Origin: Diphasiastrum complanatum
Taxonomy: Eukaryota > Streptophyta > Lycopodiopsida > Lycopodiales > Lycopodiaceae
Assembly (NCBI GenBank): GCA_029204225.1
Contig: CM055100.1
Location: forward strand, 16,260,164-16,324,163
Direction of reading: 5' to 3'
Length of the DNA: 64,000 nt
Shown here: positions 26,378 through 40,720 of the stretch, piece after piece
Layout of the letters: every line of letters starts with the position of its first letter
Position numbering within the stretch: position 1 is the stretch's first letter
Made by a program: the position numbers and the translations under genes
The notes under the pieces: generated by a model
What the model was told of the DNA's origin: nothing
Seen by the model: only the letters and a program-made list of their open reading frames with translations
The model's database searches: none

Positions 26378-29300
26378 ATGGCTTCCAATGGTGGGATCAT
26401 GCTAGAGTCTAGTGAAAGGTTGAGTTCATCAAACTACTCTACTTGGAAAGTGAGGATGGAGTCCTTACTTGAGTTGAATGAACTCATGGACATAGTTGCA
26501 GAAATTGAAGAGAGACCTCTCACACTTCAAGAGCAACAAAGGTTTGATAAGAAGGCCAAAAGGGCTCTTCATATCATTAAAATGAATGTTACAAATGAAC
26601 TTCTCAAGGAAGTTGGAAAGTGTCAAAGTGCAAGTGAGGCATGGAATGCCTTAAAGAAGCTCTTTGAATCAAAGTCCACATCTAGGGTATTGACCCTAAG
26701 GAGACAAATATTTTCTAGTAGGCAAAGAGAGGGTGAAAGTGCTCATGCATTTATCTTGAGAGTTAAGTCCCTAAGTGATGATTTAGCATGCATTGATGAG
26801 AACATAAAAGATGGTGAAATAGTCCAAGTTATGTTGAATGGTTTGCTAAATGAACATGCTAACCTTGTGCAAAGTTTTGCCATTCAAAGAGTCTTGCCAA
26901 GTGTGGTTGACTTGCAAGAAATCTTATTGGCTGAAGAACATAGGTTGCAATCAAAGCTTGATGGTGCATCCTTGCAAGGTGGAGGTGAAGAGGCTTTCTT
27001 CACAAAAGGCAAATTCAAGGGCAAAGGTAAAGGCAAAGGGAAATGGTCCAAAGGTGGTAACTTTGATCATGATGATCACTCTTCCTCTTCCTCTTCTACT
27101 AAGAACAATAAGTCAAAGTTCAAGTGCTTTTATTGTGGGATAAAAGGTCATTTTGCAAATGAATGTTATAAGAAGAAAAGAGAGCAAGGAGAGAGGCAAG
27201 GAAATCTTACAATAGATGAGGAAGAACATAACACATGTGAATCACTTGTTATGACTTCAAGTTTGTTAGCCAACATAGATGATAATGATCCTTGGTGGAT
27301 TGATAGTGGAGCCTCATCTCACATGACAAGACATAAGGAATACTTTACATCCTTATTGTCTTATGAGGGAGAAGGTAACATCATCTACACTGCAAATGAT
27401 GGTCAATGTGACATCAAAGGCATAGGCACTATTCCTATTTCCCTTTCAACAAATAGGAAAGCAAATCTTGAAAATGTTTTGTACATTCCTTCAATCACTA
27501 AGAATTTGCTTAGTGTAAGTCAAATGATTGACAAAGGACTTGATGTGGAGTTCATTGGAGATGCATGTTTGATAAGTAAATGTGGATCCTTGATTGCTCA
27601 AGGTAGGAGGCATGGTAAACTTTTCAAGCTTGATGCATGTGTGATCTCTAATCATGAAGGATGTATGGCTAGGGAGCAATTGACAAACCAAGAAGTTTGG
27701 CACAAGAGGTTGGGCCATCCCAACTTCAAATCTTTGGAGGTAATGGCAAAGAAAGAGCTTGTTCTTGGTCTCCCTAAAAGTCTTGTTGCAAACAATAGTG
27801 TTTGTGAACATTGTGCCTTGTCCAAATCTCATAGACTTGCTTATTCTAGATCTACTTCTAGATCTAAAGAAGCTTTTCAACTTGTGCATTCTGATATTCA
27901 TTCTTCTAGTACAACTAGCAATGGTGGGGCAAAGATGTATGCAACTTTCATTGATGACTTTAGTAGGTATACTTGGATCTATCTTCTTAAAAGTAAGGAT
28001 GAAGTGTTTGCTGCATTTGTCAAGTTCAAGAATGAAATGGAAAACCAATTCAATACAAAGATCAAATGCTTAAGATCTGATAATGGAGGGGAATACACCT
28101 CAAATAGGTTCAAAGACTTTTGTATAGCACATGGGATTAAGAGGGAGATGTCTAGTCCTAGGACTCCACAACAGAATGGAGTGGCCGAGAGGAAGAATAG
28201 AACCCTTTGTGAATGTGCCAAGGCAATGAGACTACATGCTAATCTTGCTAAGTCTTTTTGGGGGGAAGCTTTAGCATGTGCTAACTATCTATGTAATAGA
28301 TGGACAAGTGCTTCCTTGGATGGTAAAACTCCTCATGAGGTTCTTTATGGTAGAAGGCCGAGTGTCAAGCATTGTAGGATCTTTGGATGTACATGTTTTG
28401 TCAATATCACACTTGATGATAGAACTAAAGAAGATCATTCATCAAAGAAGGGTGTGTTTGTTGGCTATAGTGAAGTAAGCAAGGCTTACAAAGTGTACAT
28501 TCCTTCTACAAAGAAAGTTGTCATAAGTAGGGATGTCATCTTTCATGAAGAGAATGTTTCCAATGTTGTTGATGTTGATGTTGATGTGCCTACTAATCAT
28601 CATGATGTGCAAGATGTCTTGGATGAAGATGGAGATGCCACTCCAAAGCAAACTTCAAGGAAGACTCAAAGGCAAAGGGCTAAGCCATCAAGGCTAACCT
28701 ATGATGAAAAATGAAAGCAAGTGGTGGACAACTCTAACTTTGCTTTTCTTACCTCTTTTGATGAACCAACTTGTGTAGGTGAAGCAATTCAAAAGAAGGA
28801 ATGGATCCAAGCCATGGATCATGAGCATCAAGCACTCATCAAAAGCAACACATGGAGGTTGGTAAAGCTTCCAAAGGACAAGAAGGCAATTGGTTGTAAG
28901 TGGATCTTCAAGATCAAGACAAATCAAGATGGATCAATCAACAAGTACAAGGCAAGGTTGGTGGCAAAGGGGTATGCTCAAGAATATGGTATTGACTATG
29001 ATGAGACCTTTGCACCCGTGGCAAAGATGGTAACTATTCGAATCCTAATCTCTCTTGCAACTCTTTATGATTGGGATATGTGGCAAATGGATGTTACTAA
29101 TGCCTTCTTGAATGGTGATCTTGAAGAAGATATTTACATGGAGCAACCCGAGGGCTATGTTTCACATGATGAGCCTAATCATGTGTGCTATCTCCAAAAG
29201 AGTTTGTATGGGCTAAAGCAAGCACCAAGGAGTTGGTATGCTAAGCTCAATTCCTTCTTACTTTCTCAAAACTTTGTTATGAGTGAGTATGATCATTCTC

Positions 29301-30331
29301 TCTACTTTAGATTGAATGAAAATGATATCACTTTACTTTTGATCTATGTTGATGACATTATCTTAAGTGGTGGTAACAATCTAGATATAGATGAAATCAA
29401 GATGGCACTCAAAAGAGAGTTTGAAATTCAAGATCTTGGTAAACTTCATTATATCTTAGGAATAGAGATTATTAGAACTTCTAAATCTACATTCATATGT
29501 CAAGAAAAGTATGTTAACTCTATTCTAAAAAGGTTTCATATGGAAGATTGTAAAGTTGTTTCTACTCCTATGGAATCAAATGTAAAGCTAACTACAAGAA
29601 GTAATGAAAGATCCTTCAAGGACATTACTCTCTATAGAAAGCTAATAGGATCTCTTATATGGTTAACCATCACAAGACCTGATCTAAGCTTTGTGGTTGG
29701 TAAACTAAGTCAATTTATGCAAGATCCTAGTGAGGCTCATTGGAAGCTAGGAAAGAGAGTACTTAGATACATCTCGGGATCTAGAGATTTTGGCATCTTG
29801 TATGGAGGTACTACACCTAACCTTTGTGGATTTTTAGATTCAGATTTTGCAGGTGATCAAATGGATAGGAAGTCAACAAGTGCCTTTGCAATCTATCTTG
29901 GAGATGGAGTGGTCTCATGGCTATCAAAGAAGCAACCAACTATCTCTCTATCTTCCACCGAAGCCGAGTACAAGGCATTAACAACATGCACCAAGGAGAT
30001 TCTTTGGATCAAGAGGATGTTATTGGATCTTCACTTGCTGGAACCAGAGAAGACTCCAATCATACTTTGTGATAACCTTTCAGCCCAAAGCTTGGCAAGC
30101 AATCCTGTTTTTCATGCAAGGAGCAAGCACATTGAGATTGCTCACCATTTTGTGAGAGATCAAGTCATTGCCAAAGAGGTGGAGCTTCAACATGTCTCTT
30201 CAAAGGAGTGTGTGGCTGATATCTTCACCAAACCATTGGGAAAGGACCTATATTTAATGCATAGATCTAATCTTGGAATGTGCTCAAAGACTATGTTGAA
30301 ACTAGCATCCAATGTTGAAGAGGGAGTGTGA
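26378..30331 (+). pseudogene. A1 gag-pol with one nonsense codon
   Basis: Same frame and length as the intact polyprotein of A2 (58885-62838), with TGA at 28712-28714 (codon 779, GGA in A2), between integrase and RT. Before the stop: gag, zinc knuckle CFYCGIKGHFANEC, protease WWIDSGASSHMT, and an integrase with a DD35E triad. After it (28721-30331): RT with YVDD and RNase H. Leu replaces Ser in the RNase H motif CGFxDSDFAGD. Other coding differences from A2 include Ser/Thr near 27360 and His/Pro near 28436. If the stop holds, gag-protease-integrase could still be made but not RT. Leader 25221-26377 has no other frame of note. Confidence 0.95.
30317..30326 (+). promoter_or_regulatory. Polypurine tract of A1
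   Basis: GAAGAGGGAG immediately before the 3' LTR; it also encodes the EEG of the polyprotein end. Confidence 0.9.
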
Positions 30332-30981
30332 AAATTGTCAACATTTCCTAGCTAGTTTGAGGCCTAAATTGGCTAAAATTGTAAATAGTTTTGGTTCTGG
30401 AGTTTTGCACGTGTGAACCAGGCCACAATGTTTTTATTTACTGTATTTTTTCAGTATGATGAAGTGTCAAACTTCATACCCTTCAAAATGAGACCATTTT
30501 GATGTATTTTGGTCATATAAGCCATTTTTAGCTATTTTTCCTATATAGGGAATATCTAGGGTCAAGTACCTTCTAGAGAGAGGAGAGAGAGTCATCTTCC
30601 TCATCCATAAATAGTAGGGAAGTCGTGGAGAACAGGTTGGAGAAACCTTTTGTATGCTTCATTGAGATCAATAGATCATTGTCATTGTTTCTTCCTCCAT
30701 TGAGAGCATTGTTGTGTGTATTGTCTTCAAGCTATTGTGTATGATCTTAGGTGCTTTCCAAAAGTGGTAGGCTGATGTATTATGGACTGTATAATGCTAT
30801 TTTGGGCCGCACTTGATGTTTATGGAAGTTTCCATTTGTGATAAATGCTTTTTGATCAAGTTCTTTGCATTCTAGGTAGCATAGAATGTGTTGCCAATTC
30901 CTAGCTTATGTAGTTTGGAGTGCAAGCATTCAAGCCAATGATCTTGGAGTTTAGATCCACTTAGGATCTGTATTTTTCACA
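30327..30981 (+). repeat. 3' LTR of A1
   Basis: 655 bp, same sequence as 24551-25205 by eye. The pol stop TGA lies inside its first five bases. Confidence 0.96.
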
Positions 30982-31148
30982 TGGGATGGTGGCAGGTAAC
31001 AGCTGGGTGTCTTAGAAATTGCTTCGCTTTATGGTACTCTCTGTACTGTTATACTTTATACAGCTGTATTTTTACCTGTTATGCTATAAATTGAAGGGTT
31101 CAAAGGGTTCGGTCTAGGCTTGTCAAGAGGGACTATGTGAAATCTTGT

Positions 31149-31150
<2 letters not shown>

Positions 31151-31233
<83 letters not shown>
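31151..31233. repeat. (CT)n microsatellite, 83 bp
   Basis: Perfect dinucleotide tract 170 bp after A1. Confidence 0.98.
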
Positions 31234-31236
<3 letters not shown>

Positions 31237-33689
31237 ACATGGAGATGGTTATGATAGAATGCAATCTTTGGAGTGTTGCTGCTGGAAAACTTCTCAAGCT
31301 AAAGGACTTGATGCAGGCTCCAACGAGACAACAAAGCAAAGTCTACAATACTCCTCAGCTTAAAAAATTCGTAGCTACTTCAAGTGAACAAAGTGAGGTC
31401 GGCCAAGGAGGCCTAGGGTACTCTAGCCTCAGTATATGAGACTAAAAGTGTCAACAATTGATTGTACCTATGCAAGAAGTTGATTATCATGAAGATGCCA
31501 AGAGGGTGACACAATGTTTGTCCATTTCACTAATCTACGAGCATGATTGATTAGTTGGCTATGGTTGTGGATCACTGGTGAGTGACATTGAGAAGAAAAC
31601 GTCGAAACTAAAATACAACACCACTATCTTGCAATGTCATGTTGTTACAAGGATGGTTGGAAATTTCTAGATTCTAATCCTAAACCAATGATCCAAAGTT
31701 ACTGTATGTTTTACCGACCAAACCGTATTCTTACGGCTAGTAGAGGTTTTCCACATCTCCAGAGGTATACCCTATAAATGAGTGTATCTATGTTCTAACA
31801 TCCATATGACATACATCTCTTACCACAGTTTAAAGATATCTTGCTCTCTTTTGGAGTTCTTGAGCTACTTCTCTATCGTACTCAATTCATGGATCTCTTT
31901 TTGTATCTCTAATGATATTGTTTAGATTTTCTAGGACGTACTCAAGTAGTGGATCCAAAATTCCTAATCGTAGCTCCATATATCAAGTAGAGGTTCCTCT
32001 TAATTATCTCCACACTAAATTCTCACTCAGCTTGTACACTTCCAAAAGACTATTGTCAACTCTATGTCTCACTCTGAATAACTTAATCTCCCTCTAAGAA
32101 ATGTTTGTAGAAATCTTGAGAGTAGAAGTAGTGATGGATAACTCCATCTCTATTTAGTTGATAGAAATCTCCAAGTAGGGATAGTTCTTGTAGTCCCAAC
32201 CATATCATGATAGTCTTGGGCCAGATCTTGTTCTAGTAGCACTCTGTAGTTGAGTGGAATAAATTGCTATTAAGATCCATGATGTATCTACTTTGATATA
32301 GATCAATACTTTGACCATGACTCCTTTGTTGTCAACTTCTATAGCTAACTCACCCATTCTTACAGTGTCGATGGTGGTGTCTAGGGTTATCATCTCTACT
32401 ATTGCCCAACCAACAATTTGATAATAGGACATTATCTTCTAGGATTTTAGACATAAACCAAGCACTAGTAGTCTATCTTATAAATGCCTTGGGATTCCTC
32501 TCTAGGGGGTCTTTATTCTAGATCCATGAATTTACTCATCTCTAATCCTTCCAAATTCTCTTCCCTTTTGATTGATATTCCTTTGTAAGAAGATTAGTAG
32601 ATCTCAAAGTAAATTTTGATAATCAGATCTAACATCATATCAAACGGATAAACTTGGATGTCCTAATCCCTCTAGGAAGTTTATGATACCCTCTCTAAAC
32701 TCTAATTCATGGGGATGGATCTTAGTCCTTTATCTAATCTGGGCAAAGTATATGCCCTTCGGTGACTCCCATATTCAACTTCCCTCTACACACAAAGCAC
32801 GTTGAGAATACTTCCTTCACATGTATCTCATATGATTCTAGGATTGCCTCTTACATCTCAAGAAACGGGTCACTAAGGAGTTCTCACTATTATTAATGTA
32901 CTAGCCTCACACATAACCACACAAGAGGGCATGAAGGTGGACTTTCACTTAAGATGATTTCCTCTCATTCATAACCTTAGTCTCATAGTATTATCATGCA
33001 AAAATCATGTATTGTCTTTTACTAATCTATAGGAATGGTTCACACTTTCTTTTGACAAACTTACTGGCCATGTCACCTATATCACATGCTTTTCAAAAGT
33101 GTGTAGATAATCTTCTATTCCTTCTAAAGAAGAATCAAAATGCATACATCTCTGGGTCTACCATAATCATGTATAGGCAGATGCAAGGTCGTGGGTTCTT
33201 AAGATCTCTCCTAATTGTGAAGAGAGGCTATTTGTTGTTGATACATCATTTGAAGTCTAATCAATATTGTGATGTTTAGATAATGTGTGGCAACATAGGG
33301 ATTATTAGGACCTATAGGGAGGTTAGGACGAGACATCTTTAGTGTCCTTGGGATCAGAAAACCAAAGGGCCATGGCTTGATTCTGTATAAAATGGTAATT
33401 TCTTCACCTACAAAATAAGTCTTGAATCACTGAATATATGTCTCATACGATCTCCTCAAGGAGATCTCTTAGTGATGCTCTTTGAATTTTAGGGATATGT
33501 AAGATTTTAACTCCCCATAACTAGAAGTTTTCACATTCTCGGCCCATCAATGAAAATGGAGATCATGCACGTAGGTGCTATAAGACCTTGTGCAGAATGA
33601 AAGGTTTTCCTTGCTCTTACCTATCACTCTTATGTGTTGTTTAGAGATTTCTCATTTTTTATTCCACTCATTGATTTTCTTTATTCAAG
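31234..33689. other. A+T-rich, no supported feature
   Basis: Dense in CTCT and TAGG words and stops on both strands. A 75-codon minus-strand frame at 32205-32432 is not convincing. It may be a decayed retroelement interior adjoining the gypsy fragment, but no motif supports that. Confidence 0.35.
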
Positions 33690-34330
33690 CCGTCTTGATG
33701 TAGGATGGACATCCTATTCCTTTTGAAAGCAATAAACTCAATCCGGCTCAATATAGGTATTGTACCTATGAAAAGGAGCTTTATGCTATTATTCATGCCT
33801 TGAAAATTTGGCAACATTATTTGTATGGAGCCAAATTTGATGCTTTGACTTATGACCAAACTCTCCATTATGTTGCTACAGATTTAAAAGGGAGGCAAGC
33901 AAGATGGGTTGAGTTAATGTAGGTATTTGATTTTTCAATACGATATTGTAAAGGAAGTCAAAACATTCTAGCGGATGCTTTGAGTCGTTTACCACTTATG
34001 AATCAATTAAGCTTTATTGATATACAACATGGATTATTTCAATCTTTCCAAGGACTTTTTGAGTCCGATCCATTTTTTGGAAAGTATTGGCAACAAGTAC
34101 TTTCTGGGGTCGATTCAGGTATGTAGGATTCCTCGAATCAGGGAAAGACTGAAATGTATTTTGCTATACGAAATGGGATCTTCTTTCGTAAGAGCAAGGT
34201 ATGTGTACTGGAGAATGACACATTTAGGGCCCAAATCTTGCATGATTGTCATGATAGTCTATGTGCAGGACATCCGAGTATACAAAGAACTCTTGACTTA
34301 GTTAGGCGGCACTTTACTTTACATTATTGT
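33690..34330 (+). pseudogene. Ty3/gypsy RNase H and integrase N-terminal fragment
   Basis: RNase H: YEKELYAIIHALKIWQHYL (about 33757), then TYDQTLHYV, GRQARWVELM and NILADALSRLP up to about 33995, with one TAG. After a degraded linker, the integrase zinc finger is readable at about 34190-34325: KVCVLEND, ILHDCHDSLCAGHPS and RTLDLVRRHF. Catalytic RT and the integrase core are absent. Confidence 0.85.
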
Positions 34331-36828
34331 TAATACCAATAGCTTGCAAGACCGAATCAATAGTAGCTACCATGCATGAGTTTGAAAAAAGGTGTCTATG
34401 TGCATGATCTTTGTCTTGCCAATGCATCTAAATGGGAGGTAGGAGGAAAAAGAGCGCTCTAAATCCATTGTTCCACGAAATAAACACCCTAAAGCTTGGA
34501 AGTCTTATTTGCCTCTAAATTTCTTATTCCATAAAATAGAAAGCTTAAAGCCTTGTAAGCTTCATTTTTTTCTCAAACGATCATAGCACACTGTCTTGGC
34601 ATGTTCGTTTTCAAATTTTCTTTAGACCTACACAGATCTTTGACATGGTCGATGAACATAATAAAGCTTCAACTTGTGTGACTCAAAAACTATCCTTATC
34701 TTTTCTTGAATAATATTCAATGGGTTAATGTGGCGACGTGAAGAAGAGAAGATTAAAGAGTACCGGTTTCCTTTGACTAATTCACCGAACCTCCTGGAGT
34801 CATTTAAGTCCGACTTTAATATACGGGTTGAGGTCACAGGGCGACTCAAACAGGGTATCCAATACAGGAATTAACAACCAATTTCGTTCAATACGGTCAG
34901 ATATTCGCCAATTCTTCGCTTTCTTAACCCTGGCATCTCATGACTTGAAACATCATCGGACACTAATGAATCAGGAAGAGTTGACAGAAGTAGAAGATGA
35001 TGGAAATCGTTATACAGATACCATTGCTGAAACAAGCAGAAAATTCGTGTCATAATATCTGATAAGCCTCTTGTAAGAGCCGTTGACTTTAGATTGGAAA
35101 ACCGCATCTATGAATCACAAAATACGTGTAAATTTCCCGATGAACAACGTTGAATTTCAAACTTCAATGACTCCCCTATACCAAGGAAAGGGAAGCATAA
35201 CTGGAGGCTAGAGGTGGTGCTCAAGGTTTACGCAGGACTTAATGCAACAACTTCAACCCTGTACTCCATAATCGATGCACAATCTTTAAAAAGCGAACTT
35301 CAAAAAGGAGATATGTTATATGTATTGTTGCGGTGCACTGGTTTATATCTATGAAAATCCCCCGTTAAACAGCAAAAGAACGTAATTAGGATTTAATAAA
35401 CTTAACTTAAAAAATGGTCAGAATTTTTTCCTTCCTCTTCATGATTTTAGGACAATGAAACGAGAGGTTAAAGTAGATCTGAAAAAAAATCAACACAAAA
35501 CCGCTGAAAAATGGGAATGAACCAATAGAAATTCGGAATCATCAATCGACTGAAATGATCATTGATGAAGTTGGAAATTTTCAATACAACTGCTCCAACG
35601 GATGCTACGACAGTACATGTTCAGCTTATACTAGAGTATGGTAAGCTAGGCACTCAATCCATAACAATGTAGATGTCGATGAGCCTTGCATATAACCGGA
35701 ACAAAACAAACAAGAAGCGCAATCTTTAGAGCATCACCTCAATCATGCATAACACGTACAGTTTGCCACGACAAGCTAGAACATTATTAGAAAGAAATGG
35801 TGCAGAATTGATTGCATTGGCGATCACAGCAAGTTACGTGAAAGATTGTCTTTAACTTCTGAGTTCGGAAGGCTTACCCCCATGATACAGTTTCGTCAGT
35901 ATAGTGGTGTTGGCCAAGGTGATTCAGGAATCAGATCGCGAGTGCCTCTAGTTTCTTAAGGCAACACAAAAAATGCTGATAAATCTGAGGCCTCTTTATC
36001 AATCTACGATACATGAGCACCACAAGGATTGTCGCCGACGTCAAGATCAGAACATCATTTCAAATGAGATAAAGTCAGATCAGCACTTAAATTAAAACTT
36101 TCCTTTCAATTTCGAGGACTAAATATCTTCCCAAGGGTGAAAGTAAAACTATTTTTTATCAAGGAATGACAAGAAATAAGTACATAAAACTCAGATTTGC
36201 AGACAAATACCCACGCACTGTTCCATAATATAAAGGGAAAGCAACCTGACGTGCATTTGAAAGAGCAGCATAACGATCCAAAATTAATATATTGAAGCAA
36301 AAGACTCAAGCGCACTTTCAGAAAATTAGCAGACAATTATGAACCGATTGCAAGGGCAATTCATAGCATCTACCGCACTTACATGAATCATAAGCATCAG
36401 GAACAAGATAAACGGCCGATTGATCCAGCAAAGTGCAATGTAAGGATCGTAGATCGAGAATGCCGATAAAAGCTTAATATCTCAAAAGCACGCTACCTCA
36501 TTAAAGCTGATGGAATGGTCAAAAAAGTAAGAAAGGAAGAAATGAACCCACAAATACCTATAACCACAGGCATACCTCAAGGTGATATCAACTTGCATTT
36601 TTTTGCTTTGTTAAAATAGCCCCATTACGAAGCCCATCAAAGACATAAAATCACCTTTTTCTTTTTTTACAAAGGAAAGTGAGGTGCCACCTTGCGATAA
36701 TATGTGCGCTTTCCCTTTTATAAAAGTTTCTATATGCACCTTCCGGCATCCGAAAGCTGCATGTAAAACAATTTTTTTTATGTGCACCTTCCACTCGGAA
36801 GGAAAAACAATACACTTTTCCTGTAGAG
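34331..36828. other. No supported gene; 5S-like word at ~35,850
   Basis: No frame with recognisable features. On the minus strand around 35,845-35,865 the sequence TTCCGAACTCAGAAGTTAAA equals a conserved 5S rRNA internal helix, but the rest of a 5S gene is not recognisable. Confidence 0.4.
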
Positions 36829-36940
36829 GAAGGTCACCTCCTCGGCCGTTCCAGCATGGGAAGGGCCTTCCACGTTAGGCTATTGCCCTCGGCTGAAGGC
36901 CCTTCCCCGACAGAACATTCTTGGATGGTGACCTTCCCCC
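36829..36940. repeat. Short inverted repeat, ~110 bp
   Basis: GGAAGGTCACC near 36829 faces GGTGACCTTCC near 36929, and GGAAGGGCCTTCC and GAAGGCCCTTCC lie inside, so the stretch could fold into a hairpin. It may be a MITE or a local palindrome; no target duplication identified. Confidence 0.45.
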
Positions 36941-37799
36941 TCTCTCCCTTCATTTCATGATGACTTCACATGCGTAGTGAGTTGGAGAGTTGGAGAGACA
37001 TCTTCCTATGCATGGTGAGTTGGAGACAAATTTTCCCACGTGGTGAGTGGATGTATTGTACTTGAATTTGCCCACTCAGATAGTAGATGTATCCTCTATG
37101 ACAAGCCTGATATGGGGCCACCACTAGTAGTGCACTCTCCCTTTGTTGCGATTGTACGTAGTTGTCAATAGGAGACTAGAATTCTAATCTCCTATATGCC
37201 CTTTTCTAATTAGATAACCTTTCACAACTGTATATTCATATGGTTGAATGTATTATGCTTTGCATATACTCATAGGAATGGCCAAGAGACTTATTCAAGG
37301 ACCCTATTGCAACCACACACCTAGTGTAACCATATTCAAATTCAAAAAAGTGTGAACAAGAGGAAGAGGAGGTTGCATACATCAACTACAGTACATTGCA
37401 AAAAAATAGAAAAAATAAAAAAATGCAACTTTTTTACAGTGATATGGGATCAATGGATTTTTCCTGTTTCAAATGAGTGTTGGTAGGGCAATTGTTATGT
37501 CCATGACCAGTACATAGGATACAATATACTCCTAGTCTTGGATACACGGTACTCCAGTGAAACAAGTTGTTAGTTATGCCACGTCATATATTCTTGTGAG
37601 GCCCAGAACACACTAAGTGGAGTTTAGACAAAGTAATGAGACAGTGTATGCATGTGTAGAGTTATCAATAGCAATTCTATGAATAGTTGGTCCATGCATA
37701 GGACTCTATTCTAGGTGAATCTATGTATAGGGAACATAGGGCTATGCATGTCTATGTGCCCAGGATGCATTAGGCTCTATATAAGAGGACCAAACTCGC

Positions 37800-37870
37800 C
37801 CTACTCTTGCAATTCTATGTGTAGAATGATCTATATTTGTTATTTTTGGGTCCACACGTGTGAAATATCA
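37800..37870 (+). repeat. LTR fragment related to family B
   Basis: TGTGTAGAATGATCTATATT and CACACGTGTGAAATA match the 4334-4965 LTR (around 4715-4770). CTATATAAGAGG upstream (about 37775) may be its TATA box. The rest of 36941-38537 has no feature I can support. Confidence 0.55.
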
Positions 37871-38537
37871 CTGGAAATCAACATATCTTGAGAAATACAC
37901 ATGAGATGGACATAGGATCAAAAGAGTTGAGTTCTCCACATAAAATTGTGAAAAATGCAAAAATTAGCTTGGTAGAGGCCAAAAATCTTGTATATAGATA
38001 AAGACACATGTGTGGAGCCTGTTTCCACGTGTGAGACTAATGTACTTGTCATGTACCATAATCATATATGTTGTACATATGATTTAATTCGTCTCCAGTT
38101 TATACTACTAATAATCTTCTCCATGTCTCTTGATAGTTGTCATTACAATCTCTAGCACATCGTTCTTCTATGGTATTGTGTCCACTTTCATTTTTTTTCT
38201 TTTTGGTCATGTAGTAAAATTAGCTTTTCCTTTTCTAGTACCACCAAAGGCTTGGATCAAATCATCATTGTCATAAAAACTATTCACTTGTAAGATATTA
38301 AATCGCAAATTTGTGAAATACATTACATGTTTAATAGGTTGAAAAGTTCAAATTATAAGATAGAAAAGGTATTTTGAGATCCAAATTTTGAGTTAAAGCA
38401 TTATTTCATCACATTTTTTGTAGTCTCCACACATAGCATGCTGACGTAATAAGTCAAATAGCTAGAATTTTTTTTTTTACAGCCTTCAAAAATAGCACAC
38501 CAACATTTTAAGTGTAACAAACTTTTTTTTTTTTTGG

Positions 38538-39835
<1,298 letters not shown>

Positions 39836-39989
39836 TCTTTTTTTAGCACGCCAACGAGCCATATTTGGAGGCTAATTTTTTTTAAAAAAAAATTGGCATT
39901 TTATTATGGGACTTTTAACTACGTGCTAAACCACAATTCTTGTTAATAAACATTCAAGTAGTGGCATAAAAAAGGTAGCCTATCATTTT

Positions 39990-40720
39990 ATTGACTCATG
40001 GCAATCAAGCCCCTATGGAAAGCCTCATAGAGAGTCATTTTAGAAGGGCAAAGGTTTTAGTGCTAAGAAGGTATTGACTCTAATTCACACAAGTCTATGT
40101 GGTCCTATAAAGGCCATGTCATTGTGTAATGCTTAAAATTTTATAATTTTCATAGATGATTACTCACTAAGACATGAATCTATTGTGAGGTAAAAAGTCA
40201 TATGCATTTTGATGTTTCAAAAGGTTCAAAGCTTTAGTGGCAAATCAATCAAACTCAAGGATCAAAGTGCTAAGGTTTGATACTGGTGACGAATACAAAT
40301 CAACTGAGTTTGATGATTTTTGGAAGGATGCAATCACACACTCCACAACAGAATGGTGATGCAAAACATGAGAATCATACTATCATGGATTGTGCAAGGG
40401 CTATGATGAAGCACATGAACTTAGCCAATTTGTTTTGAGTGGAAGCTTGTAGTGTTGTTGCAATGTTCTTACAAAGCAGGAGTCCCATTGTTGCAGTTCT
40501 TGATAGAAAACTTGAAGAGACTTGCTCAAAAATCAAACCAAAGATGTAGAAATTGCAAGTCTTTGGATGTAAGGCTTATGTTTACATGCCTAAAGAAGCA
40601 AGGGACAAGCTAGATGCTAAAGAGGAAGGAGAAATCAAGTCTACTCCACCACCCCATAAAGAAGTCAAATTTAAACATTACCAGTCTAATGGTAGACTTC
40701 CCTCAATAGTTGCACACTTG
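39990..40720 (+). pseudogene. Ty1/copia integrase remnant
   Basis: Read in shifting frames: LIHTSLCGPIKAM and FIIFIDDYS (about 40080-40165), KVLRFDTGDEYKSTEF (about 40270), and LQVFGCKAYVYMPKEARDKLDAK (from 40553). The order and spacing match a copia integrase. RT is absent. Confidence 0.75.

Larger units (their letters stand above)
24551..30981 (+). mobile_element. Full-length Ty1/copia retrotransposon A1 (6,431 bp)
   Basis: Two 655-bp LTRs that I see as identical, primer site, gag-pol, polypurine tract. TGGG flanks both sides (24547-24550 and 30982-30985), a 4-bp duplication; the fifth base does not match. A second copy of exactly the same length lies at 57058-63488. The identical LTRs point to very recent insertion. 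Confidence 0.96.

Noticed and set aside
27491-28048. 185-codon minus-strand frame, repeated at 59998-60555
   Set aside because: Antisense shadow of the copia integrase; conserved only because the two elements are nearly identical.
34828-35055. 75-codon plus-strand frame
   Set aside because: Begins at TTG, has no recognisable motif and lies in a featureless region.
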